Positions 47,434 through 59,318 are shown, counted from the stretch's first letter. The stretch: 64,000 nt of DNA from Chrysemys picta bellii (GCF_011386835.1 NC_088796.1:65423468-65487467), one strand, 5' to 3'. Notes: a model not told the origin generated them from the letters alone. Numbers and translations: made by a program.

Positions 47434-47715
47434 TACATGGCCCAGCAGATAGGGCACTGTGTTTGGAGTCAAGAGACATGGGTTTTGCTACTGGATCTGT
47501 CACTGACCCTCTGTAGGACCATGGGCAAATCACTTTACCTTTCTGTATCTCTGCTCCCCCTCCCACCCTCTGTCTGTTTTGTTTATTTAGATTGTAAACT
47601 CTGTGAGGCACAGACTGTTACTTAACTATGTCTTAATACAGTGCTCAGCAAAACTGGGCCCTGGTCTTGGTCGGGGCCTCACTGCACTTCTGTTATAATA
47701 GTAAATAATAATTTA
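47434..47715 (+). mobile_element. MIR-like SINE, nearly full length
   Basis: 'cagcagatagggcactgtgt', 'agtcaagagacatgggtttt', 'gaccatgggcaaatcacttt', then the L2-like tail 'agattgtaaactctgtgagg' and 'ctggtcttggtcggggcctc', ending in an AT-rich 'taataataatttatta'-like stretch. It is the most complete SINE of this type here and serves as the reference for the fragments at 3424, 29322 and 51540. The 127-codon minus ORF across it is a shadow. Confidence 0.85.
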
Positions 47716-48747
47716 TTACTGTGTTTATATAAAAGCCCCTAAATAAAATTATTTTGGTTTGTAGGGGTTTTTTTTGTAACTTTCATCCCAGTACCTCACA
47801 TTATATGGTGGGTTTTTTGTTGTATTTTTAATCTAAAATGACCTGTAATCTATCTTTGTCCATTATTATTTATTCTAAATAATGTGATTCAACTGTCTAT
47901 ATACAACTGGGTTCTGTGAATGAATGAGTCTTTTCCTGTCTTGCCTATCTTCACCTAGGCAATGAAGAAAACAAACTTTAAGCACAAGAATGAATCAGCA
48001 TTTGAATGTGTACCAGGAACCTCCTGAACCATCAATCACTAAAGCACCTCCCGCACACAGACAAAACAAGAGTGAATTGATGACCTGACTGTATGGTTCA
48101 GCTAGCATCTTTTTGTAGGCATCACACCAGGAAGTCAGTTGAGAGTATCAATTTACATTCAGTCATCACTTCTGTAGAGGAACGAATGCTGTCATTCTAA
48201 AGAACTGGGAAATAAGTCAAGATATTAGCCCATAATGAAAAAAATTAGATATGGGTGAACCTCAAAATATTGAAGTGTCATTGCAGATAAGTGCTCAAAA
48301 GTCTGAGGGCCTGATCTGAAGTCCACTGAAGTTATTGGAAAAAGAACTCCCAATTACTTCAATGAACTTTGGAGCAGGCCCTGGAGGCTTACTCTAATTT
48401 ATCCAAACTTTTTCAGGGTGCAAAATTTGACCAGAAACTTCAGGCTCTCTTGCAAGTTTCCTAGTGTATTATCTTCAAATAAGTCTACAGACATGGGAAC
48501 AGTCTTTGCTGAAATATTTTGACAATTCCATTTCTTATCCTGATTATAAACAGGAAAAGCAGAGGTGAACATTAAGTGAAAATAATTGGGGAAAAAAATA
48601 TTAATCCTGACTTCAAAAAGTTTCAGTTGGAGATCAGTTCGAGTTTTTGGATAAAACATTTTCTGATCTGTTTTATCCTATCTAAATTGGCTTGTCCATT
48701 TCTAAAGTTCTCTTCTATTGTGGAGCTTATGAGAAATCAGACAAAAA
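47716..48747. other. Unclassified AT-rich DNA
   Basis: Nothing recognised; an 86-codon minus ORF (48399-48659) has no domain. Confidence 0.4.
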
Positions 48748-48940
48748 AATCATAAAGATCTTATATAGTGCTTTTCATCAGTAGATCGCAAAGGAAGTCA
48801 GCAGCATTCTCCCCATTTTACAGATGGGAAAAAGGAAGTGACTTGCCATAGGTCACCAAACAGGAGAGCCAGAAACAGAACCCAGCTTTCCTGAGTGCTA
48901 GTCTAATGCTCAATCCACTAGACCACACTGCTGCTATGAT
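48748..48940 (-). mobile_element. MIR-like SINE
   Basis: Minus-strand order: 'ttatatagtgcttttcatca', 'tctccccattttacagatgg', 'aagtgacttgccataggtca', 'atgctcaatccactagacca'. Same family as 35270-35455. Confidence 0.85.
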
Positions 48941-51539
48941 GGCCACTTGGGGTAGCAGTTGAGAATAGTGGAATTAAGAAATGTTATAGTGAGTCAGAAA
49001 CATTACATTCTGCATCCGGCTAAACTTCATAATTATGTGAGTTTATTATGGATATCATTGTCTTTCCTCTCCACTTCCCTCTCATTTCTTATTATGCTTG
49101 CTTGTTGTGTCTTGTTTTTAAAATGTGTTTGTGAAAAGAAAAAAAAAGCCAACACCACATTGCAGCAGTCTGAATAATACTTTACATTTAAATTGTTCAT
49201 TGAGTTATAAACCTCTGAACGTCATCAAAGACTCTTAAATATAATGACATTATCTGGTGTTAAGGCAATTAGACATTCTTATTGAGAGCAGGCATTCATA
49301 CAGAAATGGATTAATTGATCTAAACTTATAAAAAGAGTAAAATAAAATCAATTTTCTGTTTAAACCGAGCTCCACATATTATGCTTCTGAGCACTTAATT
49401 CAAATAATTTCAGGGGGTTCAAACTGGATGTGTTTTCTTCATCACTGTTTGACAAAGTATTAGTTCACAATAGTTCTCAAATGCTGTGTATAATTATGGT
49501 GACAGTTAATATCGTTCTGCCTAACAATCTGTAGTTTGTATCTCAGCACATCTACTAATACGACAAATCGGGAGGAAATTACTCCTTTTCAGAACAAGAT
49601 TCTAGTCCTTTTTTGACAATTTGAAAAGGAATTTAATTCTGCATTTCTGCTATATTCTCTTGAAATCTAATTATCAGTTCAAGGTCACAGTGGTGGAATT
49701 ACATTCCAGCAATGTGCTTTAAGTAGTAGTGCAGTTGGAAGGAATATATTTAGGGGAATCATGAAAATAAGGTCACTTACATCTGTCAGTGCACATTGCT
49801 TCCTGTCCCTGGCCTCTAGAAGAAATTACTTTGTTACCGCCCAGCATGACTTTGTGGTTTCATTGGCCACTAGTCCACTACTCTGGTCACTAGCCATCTT
49901 TTAAAACATCCACTGAAGCTACTGGAAAAAGTCTCCTTGACTTCAGTGGGCACTGGATCCGGCCCTTAGTGCAAATCCATGCCAAAATGTCTTTAGTGTT
50001 GCTGCTGGGTTCAGACACCTTCATTCCACCTCAATATAATTCCATTCTGGATCAGGGAGGAAAGAAAACCCATTTGCTCCTGTATCAGATGTAAAGCGTA
50101 CACAAAATGAGATTAATTACCCCTCCCCCCAGTATTTTTCTCCCATACCTAATCTGGCAGAAGTTTTCAGTGTGTTTCAGTGAAATATTTACAACCTCCC
50201 TCATACAAATTTTCTTAGCTGCTCTTTAAAAATGAAGTTTCCATCTTTTCTGTTGCAAAGATATAGTCATCACAATGTATTTTCATTAAAAAGTGTCTCT
50301 AATCAAAGAGCAGCAGCAACACTAAAGGCGAAAAGCAGCTTCCCCAATTCCCTTCACCTCAGTTAGATGTGAACTTCAGTTGTAACTGGAATTATGTAAG
50401 TGTAACTTTACTAATCACAGGAAATTGCTCCAGCTTCACTGATCCCCATGTACACACTTATCATTAAAAACAAGAACACAAAAGAAATTAAATGAAATAC
50501 CAAATTAATGCAATATTATTGTTGGGCACTTGCAATTATATAAAATCAAAAAATACCAAAGTTAATATTCCAAAGATAATGCTCACCACTCAGCTGCATT
50601 TCACATATCTATCTAATCTATGTATCAGTCAAATTTATAATTTAATGTTAGTGATGAGACCTCTAATCTATTCCAAAATTGAAATCTCAAACCATACCCC
50701 TTTGAATTGGAAGCATGAGTGTTAGTGTTGAAGAGTATTATTTTTTTCAGATTTGGACTTTATGCTAGTAATACTGATGCCCACTAGCCCCTGTCTACTC
50801 ACAAAGTATCTGTGCAATTGGATGTTTAATAGTCTCATAATTTTTATGAAGCAATAAGATCTACTGAATAACTGAAGAAGGCCCCTTTCCCAGAAACCTA
50901 GCATGCATGTGTGAGGACATTAAAGGTTTCAAAAGGCTCCTCCTTCACCCTTGGGAGGAGCTGGGATCAGTGACAATTGCAGTGGGGTGATGTACATAAG
51001 CCTAAAAGGAGCCCCTTGATCCTAACCCCCTGCTTCCATAAAGACCCAGAGGAAACCCCCTTTGCAAAGGCAACAGGCCTGAAGCATCCCTCCCTCCCCA
51101 AGGCATGTGATGTGGAGGAGAAACAGCAGGGTTCCTGTTGTAGCAGGTAGCCTCTCCAACAACAGAATCAGGAGCAACAATGGGAGCAGAAACCACCTTC
51201 ATCACCATATATGTCATTAGACTCTTTTCTTCAGTTTGAGCTGTGATCTGTCTGTCTTCTCTACTGATTAGTTGTTTGCCTCCATCTTTCCCCTCCTCTC
51301 ACTGCATCAGATTCACTCCCACTGCTCTTCTCCATCCTTTCCTTACTCCCTGCCCCAGTCTCAGTGTCCCCTGTTCCTTCATTCCCATGTTTACTCCATT
51401 GATCCCATGAACTCCCCTTCACCATCACTATTCAACCCCCATAATATATGCCGTGGAACTAAACTCATTTTTTAATCATCACCCTGATAATTTTGCTTGC
51501 TGGTTGTACTTCTTGCTTTCACCTTTATCCTGGTTTGTC
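48941..51539. other. Mostly unclassified DNA
   Basis: No gene found. Segment 49190-49700 is repeat-free by eye and AT-rich with several homeodomain-type TAATTA-like words; possibly unique non-coding sequence. 51000-51480 is C/T-rich and gives meaningless open frames. Confidence 0.4.
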
Positions 51540-51665
51540 TTTTTACATTATAAGCTTTGAGCCAATGTACTTGTGTAGTACTGACACCCCAACAGAGCCC
51601 CAGTCCTGGTTGGGATCTTTGGATGCAGTTGCAATGTTATAATAATAATGTTAATTATATAGAAC
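51540..51665 (+). mobile_element. MIR/L2-like SINE tail fragment
   Basis: 'cattataagctttgagccaa', 'ccaacagagccccagtcctg', 'gttgggatctttggatgcag', ending in 'ataataataatgttaatta'. Tail only. Confidence 0.65.
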
Positions 51666-54630
51666 AAAGTTTCAGCTTTATTTTTTAACCAAATAACTGC
51701 CATCTGGTCTTTACTGCCTGTTGCATGGTGGTATCAGCAAGAGAAGATTTAAGGTTAATATTTGTTTAGTAACATCTGGTCTCAATATTACTAACATTAA
51801 CATTCTTGTTAGGAAACTATGTGTGGCTAGTTGACGCTGTGGTCTAGTGAATAACGTCTATAAGATAACAATGTCCATTACAAATGAACTGCAATAAAAA
51901 CAGGATAATGTGTAATGTCACGGAAGAAGGACATGGATAGCTTTCTCAAAGCTATTGTCAACTCATTCAAAAGCTTCATTGTCTTATTAATTTATGAAGT
52001 TCTTTGTAGTAGTTAAAGATTAATTATTGACACTTATGGACTCAAGGAGAAGCTGTTTAAAACATTATTATGGTGGTGATGAGGATTATCCTTCCCAGAA
52101 GGCTATATCATGCAAATATATTTATGCCACCTCCTGCTAACCAAAAGTATTATCTATTTTATAATAAAAAAGCAAGCTAGAAATCTCTTTTTACTGAAGC
52201 AATACTGAGGCATTATCTCCAAACAAGAACATATGTCTACTGCTCCAGTTCATGGCTTTATATTTTCTTGGATTTGATAAGGCTGAGTATGAAATCCAGT
52301 TTGTTTAATCAGGCCAGATAGGAGAGCATAGTAGTTATGCTCAGTGAACCATTCATAGGTCAGCCCTTTTAATCTCTTTAATAAACAAACATCTGTGAAC
52401 AACTGGAAGTAATGAACCAGAATGGAAATAGAAAAGATAATTTTAGTTTCAAGTATTTTTTAGTAGGCTTGGAGAGATTTTCATCCGAAATGTAAAAGCT
52501 CTCAGAAACCAGGGGTATACATTTATACATAATATAGAGAACTAAAGGGACAAGATCAGTCATTTTTTGTTTGGACTGGTCAATGCCAAACAAATACTGT
52601 GAATTTTCTTAAGCAAACAAGCCCCTGTGCACCTCATGCCTATGGATGAGATCATATCACACAGCTGAACTTTTTGACAAGCTTCATGCAGAACTACTAT
52701 GACTCTGAAGGTTCATGAGGCCATGCTCGCTATTCAATTTTTTTTTTTAACTTTCACAGCATCTAAACTCAGCCTACAGCTAGCAATAACAATCACATAC
52801 CATTGTCAAGGGATAAAATGTGGGAGATACCAGCTGGAGACAGTTGGAAGTTACGAATCACTGTATATTGTAGAAGGTATTTGCAGCTAAAGAGATGCAA
52901 GAATAGAGAGCAAATGGCAGTGGGGTAAATGTCAAAACTTTCTGTGAAATAGTGAAAATGATGAGTTTGAAGGCACTCACATTAGTCTTTGAAAAGGTAT
53001 TGTAGCTTATTGTTGGGACTTGACAGAGTACAAATATGAAGTGTGTATGAGTGCCCAATTATAAATGTTCCTAAATTTCAAGGTCTATGTAGAACAGAAA
53101 TATTATCTGAAGGATTTAAACACAACAAAAATACCTTACATTGAAAGGACTGAAGAAAAGAAATGATACTTTATTGATCTTTGTATGAAAAGATATTAAA
53201 ATGTAATGTAAATTGTATGCAGTGAAAAGATAAGGTGTTTCTAGCACACTAAAAAAAGCTTTTAAATGTTGGCAGCCTCACAAAAAGGTAGCATGGATTA
53301 CCTTTGGGTATCCACAGGCAGTTGTAGGGCCAACTATACAGGCCTCTGAACCTTGTACTTGTCTCTGGATGTCTTCATTTATGCTGTTTAAATGGTTCAC
53401 TGTGCAAAGGAGAAAGTGACAGCCTGATAAAGTTTGCTAAATTATGTGCTAGTTTTTTGTTAGGATTACATGCCTAAATGACCAAGGGTTGAAACTTGTA
53501 AACTTTGCTTTACTTAGAGTTATCATTCGGCCTAAATCATGATTACAAGCATAAGAGTTTTATGTATTATGAAATTGAGCCACTCTTAGTATTGTATCAC
53601 TAGAGTACCTTATATATTGTATATATTCGTATATATACAAAAAGGCAGTGCTTATTGAGAGACTGTGTATTAAATAGAAATGAATGGGAAATCAGTTCAG
53701 GCAATAGTGTCCATGCTAGAGATTCTGTCAACACAGATTACCTTGATGTTTGGGGATTATGGGTAACCATCTGCAACATATCAGCTAATATAACCTACAT
53801 CATCTATCAAGCATTTAACATCACAGACAGCAACAATCCTATTAACAAAGAGGCATACAGAATATTAACTATCATCATAATACACCAGTAAGAATCTGAC
53901 TGAAACAACTGATATTCTCTGCAGATAGCAATAAAATCATTTCGTTCATTTCTCTCTAGAAATCTTAGTTGCTTCGGAAGACAGCATTATCTTGATTAAT
54001 TATAATATGCCCACAAAATAACATCAGTTTGGAATTACTAGTACTAGATTGTAATTGATTTATTTTTATGCAAACTTCATACTGTGGTTCTAAAAGAAAA
54101 CTCAGAAGCCTACAAAAACTTTGTCATCAAATGTCCTTCATATAAAATGAGTTTGAGTGGTCAGACTTTAATCTATCTTCTCGTAAAAATCTAAGCATAT
54201 AAGATGAATGGAAGTGATTTACAAAGATATGCATCAAATGGACACAAGCTACTAGACTGGTGACTATATAGTAAAGATAAGCCATACAACAAAATGTCTG
54301 GGCAATGCAGTCTGACTCCAAAACATATTAAAATCGAAGGAAAAAACCTTTCATGGATCTATAAAAAAACAAAATGTAAAATGAACAGTGAACCCAACTA
54401 TTAATATGATATATGTAAATTCAGCACTCTCCGTTTTAGTTAATTATATGGTCATATTAAGTACATTAATTTTCTTTTATTTTTTTTCAAAAAATTAAAA
54501 AATTAATAAAACTTCTCTAGATGCAAGAAAATACATCTTAATATTGCAAGTTTCATTTGAAAAGATACATTCCCACCAGTACAAATATATCCCTATAATT
54601 CTAGTAAACAATATGGGCCAGAGTTTGACA
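51666..54630. other. Unclassified AT-rich DNA
   Basis: No gene found. T-run at about 52739-52748; an alternating TA stretch near 53610-53638; AAAATT-type stretch near 54485-54510. Confidence 0.4.
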
Positions 54631-54636
54631 GTCATT

Positions 54637-54754
54637 TAGGTGCCTAAAACAGCAGAGAGGCATCTAGTAGGATTTTCAAAAGTGCCTAGTTTAGGCATGT
54701 AGGCACTTTTGAAAATCCCACTAGATGCCTATCTGCATCTTTAGGTGCCTAAAT
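54637..54754. repeat. Near-perfect palindrome with 30-bp arms
   Basis: Arms 54659-54688 and 54700-54729 are reverse complements at 29 of 30 positions, separated by 11 nt. Outside them the self-palindromic word TTTAGGTGCCTAAA occurs on both sides (about 54635-54648 and 54740-54753), extending the symmetry. The shape is that of a fold-back MITE or a palindromic interspersed repeat; no TSD is evident. Confidence 0.85.
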
Positions 54755-55009
54755 ACCTTCTAAAAATCTCATCCTATGCCTTTAATAAATGAGGGGTCTG
54801 CTGGAACAACGGGGGAAAGGAATTCTCATGTATTGGGCCATTCACTGAGAACATTTACATCAATATGCATCAGTTGAACACTATAGTCACAATGTTGCAC
54901 AGGGAGAGTGGCAGTTTCTCAGGTAGGTAGGACTTACCCATGTGGGCATTTAAGAGTATAATATGCTCCTTGCATATGGGTCATCACATTCAGAACTATA
55001 TGAAGCTTC
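54755..55009. other. Unclassified spacer
   Basis: Nothing recognised. Confidence 0.35.
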
Positions 55010-56439
55010 TGTGACATTACCCAGGGTACCATATAGACTGACAGACAGCTGTATCACCTCAGTTCTCCAACCTGCCTTTTATACTGCTTCACTCCTGGTC
55101 TGCTCACACACAATGTCCAGCATGTAAGTCATCCCCAGGTGTACTCTATATGAGTTCTATATCACCCACACATGAATTACACTTCAGGGGAACACCAGCA
55201 AACTCCCAGTCCCAGACTTTCCCCCAGAAATGTTCATCTTGTACTGCCCAGCCCCTCCTGAACAATACAAGCTCATATAAAGTCTGTCACTTCATTAATA
55301 GAAAATTATATGCACAAATCTTGTTATTGCAAATGAAGTTTTCCAAACACACACTGGTTTTAATAGAGCAGTAAAACAAGTTTATTAACAGTATAAAGGT
55401 AGATTTTATGTGATTACAAGTAATAAGACACAAGACCCGGAATTGGTTACAAGAAAATAAAAGGTAAAGACAATATTTAACTTAAAAACTAAATGAATTC
55501 GAAGCAAAGATTTCTCTCACCACATGCTTCAGCAATCTTTCTGCCTAGAAATATTTCAGCCAGGACCTCTCCCTCATTTCAGCAAAAAGAACAAGGAGTA
55601 CTTGTGGCACCTTAGAGACTAACAAATTTATTTGAGCATAAGCTTTCATGGGCTAAAGCCCACTTTGTTGGATGCATGCAGTGGAAAATACAGTAGGAAG
55701 ATATATATACACAAAGGACATGAAAAGAACCCATTTTTTCATGCCCTCTGTGTATATATATCTTCCTACTGTGTTTTCCACTGCATGCATCCGACGAAGT
55801 GGGTTTTAGCCCACAAAACCTTAAGCTCAAATAAATGTATTAGTCTCTAAGGTGTCACAAGTACTCCTCGATCTTTTTGCTGATACAGACTAACACGGCT
55901 ACCACTCTGAAACCTGTCCCCCATTTCGGTATTCATTTCCTTGTCCTTCCGGTGTTATTGATGCCATGGGCAGAGAAAAAGAGAGGATTATTTTGGGGTG
56001 TCTGTTCACTTTTCTTATAGCTCTCTTTTTCTTTGAAAATCATCTGCAGCTGAGGTTCAGGAGACAGAAGGTCTGTGGGGATGGGAACCTCCAGCTGTTT
56101 CCTTGCTAAAATGTAGATTTCTCACTCACACCTTTTTTTCTGCTGAAGAATGGCCACTTAACCAGGTGATAATTCATCTGATTTTGTGGAAACCTGCCTG
56201 AGGCATCAGTTTGCCTTTTGTCTTTGAGCTGCCTGCTTTTCTAAACTTGGAACATGTCTCAGTAATATTATACAACAGAATCTTATAACTTTATATACAA
56301 TATTGCCACTTATATATTACCAGGACAATAATGATTAGCAAATTACAAGTTTCTAAATGATACCTCACAAGTCATATTTTGTACAAAATCCAATATAGTT
56401 TTTTTAAAAAGGGTGAACATAGGGATACAGACTATCACA
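55010..56439 (-). mobile_element. LTR-like repeat, copy 2 (about 1.08 kb, split by a Penelope hairpin)
   Basis: On the minus strand it starts TGTGATAGTCTGTATCCC and ends GGTACCCTGGGTAATGTCACA without its last base repeated elsewhere. It follows copy 1 (25445-27239) along its whole length, including 'gaggtatcatttagaaactt', 'taataaacttgttttactgc' and 'gaggggctgggcagtacaag'. Removing the Penelope insert and one TSD leaves about 1083 bp, close to copy 1. TG...CA ends plus an AATAAA signal suggest a solo LTR of a retrovirus-like element. I could not find a convincing TSD, and no coding part survives nearby. Confidence 0.7.
55581..55912 (+). mobile_element. Penelope-like element tail, type A, hairpin copy nested in the LTR-like repeat
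   Basis: About 140-bp inverted arms (roughly 55581-55722 and 55740-55881), both being type A tail with 'ggcaccttagagactaacaa' and its complement, then the distal end 'gatacagactaacacggcta'. The flanks CCTCTCCCTCATTTC (55566-55580) and CCTGTCCCCCATTTC (55913-55927) agree at 13 of 15, a convincing TSD. The hammerhead-like core is decayed here (CCGACGA and AAAA in place of CUGANGA and GAAA). Facing 72-codon ORFs in the arms mirror one another because the arms are inverted copies. Confidence 0.88.
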
Positions 56440-56545
56440 ATCACTTCATTCCATAATATTTTTTGTCATTCCCAGAACATAATAATTCTTTAGCTTTTCT
56501 GCTTTTTAAAGAAACATTATTTACATTAATTCCTACTGTGATTTG

Positions 56546-58665
56546 TTTCAGAGTAGCAGCCGTGTTAGTCTGTATCCGCAAAAAGAAGAACAGGAGTACT
56601 TGTGGCACCTTAGAGACTAACAAATTTATTAGAGCATAAGCTTTCATGGACTACAGCTCACTTCTTCGGATACATATAGAATGGAACATATATTGAGGAG
56701 ATATATATACACACATACAGAGAGCATAAACAGGTGGGAGTTGTCTTACCAACTCTGAGAGGCCAATTAATTAAGAGAAAAAAAACGTTTGAAGTGATAA
56801 TCAAGCTAGCCCAGTACAGACAGTTTGATAAGAAGTGTGAGAATACTTACAAGGGGAGATAGATTCAATGTTTGTAATGGCTCAGCCATTCCCAGTCCTT
56901 ATTCAAACCGGAGTTGATTGTGTCTAGTTTGCATATCAATTCTAGCTCAGCAGTCTCTCGTTGGAGTCTGTTTTTGAAGTTTTTCTGTTGTACAATAGCC
57001 ACCCGCAGGTCTGTCACTGAATGACCAGACAGGTTAAAGTGTTCTCCCACTGGTTTTTGAGTATTTTGATTCCTGATGTCAGATTTGTGTCCATGAATTC
57101 TTTTGCGTAGAGACTGTCCGGTTTGGCCAATGTACATGGCAGAGGGGCATTGCTGGCACATGATGGTATATATCACATTGGTAGATGTGCAGGTGAACAA
57201 GCCCCTGATGGTATGGCTGATGTGATTAGGTCCTATGATGATGTCACTTGAATAGATATGTGGACAGAGTTGGCATCGGGGTTTGTTACAAGGATAGGTT
57301 CCTCGGTTAGTGGTTTTGTTCAGTGATGTGTGGTTGCTGGTGAGTATTTGCTTTAGGTTGGGGGGTTGTCTGTAAGCGAGGACAGGTCTGTCTCCCAAGA
57401 TCTGTGAGAGTAAAGGATCATCTTTCAGGATAGGTTGTAGATCTCTGATGATGCGCTGGAGAGGTTTTAGTTGGGGGCTGAAGGTGACAGCTAGTGGTGT
57501 TCTGTTATTTTCTTTGTTGGGCCTGTCTTGTAGGAGGTGACTTCTGAGTACTCGTCTGGCTCTGTCAATCTGTTTTTTCACTTCAGCAGGTGGGTATTGT
57601 AGTTTTAAGAATGCTTGATAGAGATCTTGTAGGTGCTTGTCTCTATCCGAGGGATTGGAGCAAATGCGGTTATATCTTAGAGCTTGGCTGTAGACAATGG
57701 ATCGTGTGGAGTGTCCTGGATGGAAGCTGGAGGCATGTAGTTAAGTCTAGCGGTCAGTAGGTTTCCGGTATAGGGTGGTATTTATGTGACCATCGCTTAT
57801 TAGCACAGTAGTGTCCAGGAAATGGACCGCTTGTGTGGATTGATCTAGGCTGAGGTTGATGGTGGGATGGAAATTATTGAAATCATGGTGAAATTCCTCA
57901 AGGGCTTCTTTTCCATGGGTCCAGATGATGAAGATGTCATCAATGTAGCGCAAGTAGAGTAGGGGCGTTAGGGGACGAGAGCTAAGGAAGCGTTGTTCTA
58001 AGTCAGCCATAAAAATGTTGGCATATTGTGGGGCCATGCGGGTACCCATAGCAGTGCAGCTGACTTGAAGGTATATATTGTCCCCAAATGTGAAATAGTT
58101 GTGGGTGAGGACAAAATCACAAAGTTCAGCCACCAGGTTAGCTGTGACATTATCAGGGATACTGTTCCTGATAGCTTGTAATCCATCTTTGTGTGGAATA
58201 TTGGTGTAGAGGGCTTCTACGTCCATAGTGGCCAGGATGGTGTTTTCTGGAAGATCACCGATGGATTGTAGTTTCCTCAGGAAGTCAGTGGTGTCTCGAA
58301 GATAGCTGGGAGTGCTGGTAGCGTAGGGTCTGAGGAGAGAGTCTACATAACCAGACAAGCCTGATGTTAGGGTGCCAATGCCTGAGATGATGGGGCGTCC
58401 AGGATATCCAGGTTTATGGATCTTGGGTAGCAAATAGAATACCCCTGGTCGGGGTTCTAGGCATGTGTCTGTACTGATTTGTTCCTGTGCTTTGTCAGGG
58501 AGTTTTTTTAGCAGATGGTGTAGTTTCTTTAGGTAATCCTCAGTGGGATCAGAGGATAATGGCCTGTAGAATGTGGTGTTAGAGAGCTGTGATTTGGGGA
58601 ATCTGTCTATGAACAGCTTATGAATTTTGTTATATCTTGGGGACTTTCTGTGTGTATCTGTGTCA
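56546..58665 (-). mobile_element. Penelope-like retroelement, type A, RT plus GIY-YIG
   Basis: Minus-strand element. Its coding part (separate entry) is followed by about 200 bp of 3' sequence and the type A tail, ending 'cggctgctactctgaaa' at 56546. The same tail occurs alone at 4639, 55581 and 58776. The 5' side is truncated: RT similarity is clear from about 58600 downstream, but the exact junction, somewhere between 58590 and 58670, is not visible. The true N-terminus is therefore missing. Penelope-like elements move by target-primed reverse transcription using a GIY-YIG endonuclease. Confidence 0.92.
56632..56669 (-). ncRNA. Hammerhead-ribozyme-like motif, Penelope type A (degenerate)
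   Basis: CCGAAGA in place of CUGANGA, extra A, GTGAG...TCCAT, GAAA, GC-TTAT-GC, TC. The C at position 4 of the core replaces the conserved U, and stem II is weak, so this is a relic of the motif at best. Confidence 0.35.
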
Positions 58666-58706
58666 AATTGTAAACTCCATTTTGAATGTAGCAAGCTATA
58701 ACACAC
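56865..58706 (-). pseudogene. Penelope reverse transcriptase / GIY-YIG endonuclease, two stop codons
   Basis: One frame, 614 codons, interrupted only by TAG at 57747-57749 and TAA at 57741-57743. Before the stops (319 codons) is the RT: LPKIHKPGYPGRP (residues 93-105), LATMDVEALYTNIP (158-171, catalytic Asp of motif A), GTRMAPQYANIFM (221-233), LRYIDDIFI (252-260, the catalytic YxDD) and LDTTVLI (297-303). After the stops, a linker with the zinc-binding-like CNKPRCQLC (numbered in the downstream 238-codon part: 98-106), then the GIY-YIG nuclease: VIYTIMC (136-142), MYIGQTGQSLRKRIHGH (149-165), E180, the metal-binding Glu region around E209-E214, and GLN (225-227). VIY in place of GIY is usual in Penelope. 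The reading frame is otherwise open, so decay is slight, but the first 40 or so residues may be flanking sequence. Confidence 0.93.
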
Positions 58707-58775
58707 AGGATGTGACTAGAGAAATTATTGTATGTGGCACAGGGCCAATAATGGAGGGTCATTAAAACTTCATGG
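58666..58775. other. Spacer between two Penelope copies
   Basis: Holds AAAACTTCATGG (58764-58775), the left TSD of the next element. Otherwise unclassified. Confidence 0.4.
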
Positions 58776-58937
58776 CACTTTAGAGACTAACAAATTTATT
58801 AGAGCATAAGCTTCCATCCGAAGAAGTGGGCTGTAGTCCACAAAAGCTTATGCTCTAATAAATTTGTTAGTCTCTAAAGTGCCACAAGTACTCCTGTTCT
58901 TCTTTTGGCGGATACAGACTAACACGGCTGCTACTCT
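58776..58937 (+). mobile_element. Penelope-like element tail, type A, short hairpin copy with perfect 12-bp TSD
   Basis: A 38-bp inverted tail piece (about 58776-58813) is joined to a forward tail ending 'acacggctgctactc'. The flanks AAAACTTCATGG (58764-58775) and AAAACTTCATGG (58938-58949) are identical. This proves an independent insertion, not a terminal repeat of the neighbouring coding element. Its hammerhead-like core has CCGAAGA and AAAA, so it is degenerate. Confidence 0.9.
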
Positions 58938-58949
58938 AAAACTTCATGG

Positions 58950-59318
58950 TCCTTTATACACATAGAAGCTCTTTTGGACAAAGACAGCTACTACCCAGGG
59001 AAACTAGATTTTCAAGACTGAACTCCACAGGGGAAGCAACTCAGCAAACAGTCACTTGGTGGGGAACTTTGATCACCTGACCAGGCAAATCAGGGAGTCA
59101 CCTGAAAAAGGAGGCTGGAGGATATAGAAGCTTCTCTGAGCAACCATTTTAGAAAAAGCTTGAGTAGGAGAATGGAAGGGCATTGAGTGTAGTCTCTAAG
59201 ACTCCATGATTTGGAGGAGAAACCATGTGTAGGTGAGTCATTAAAAGACTCTGACCTAAACCCAAATAGTGTTCAAGAATGGTGAATATACTGGGAAACG
59301 TGTATCGATGCTTTATTG
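58950..59318. other. Unclassified spacer
   Basis: No gene; together with 58666-58775 it may be part of one older unidentified repeat into which the hairpin copy inserted. Confidence 0.35.

Noticed and set aside
57741..57749. A frameshift between the RT and GIY-YIG parts
   Set aside because: The two open parts are in the same frame; only two stop codons separate them.
56546..58937. Reading 56546-58937 as one Penelope element with inverted terminal repeats
   Set aside because: The right-hand tail is a separate insertion with its own perfect 12-bp TSD (58764-58775 and 58938-58949).
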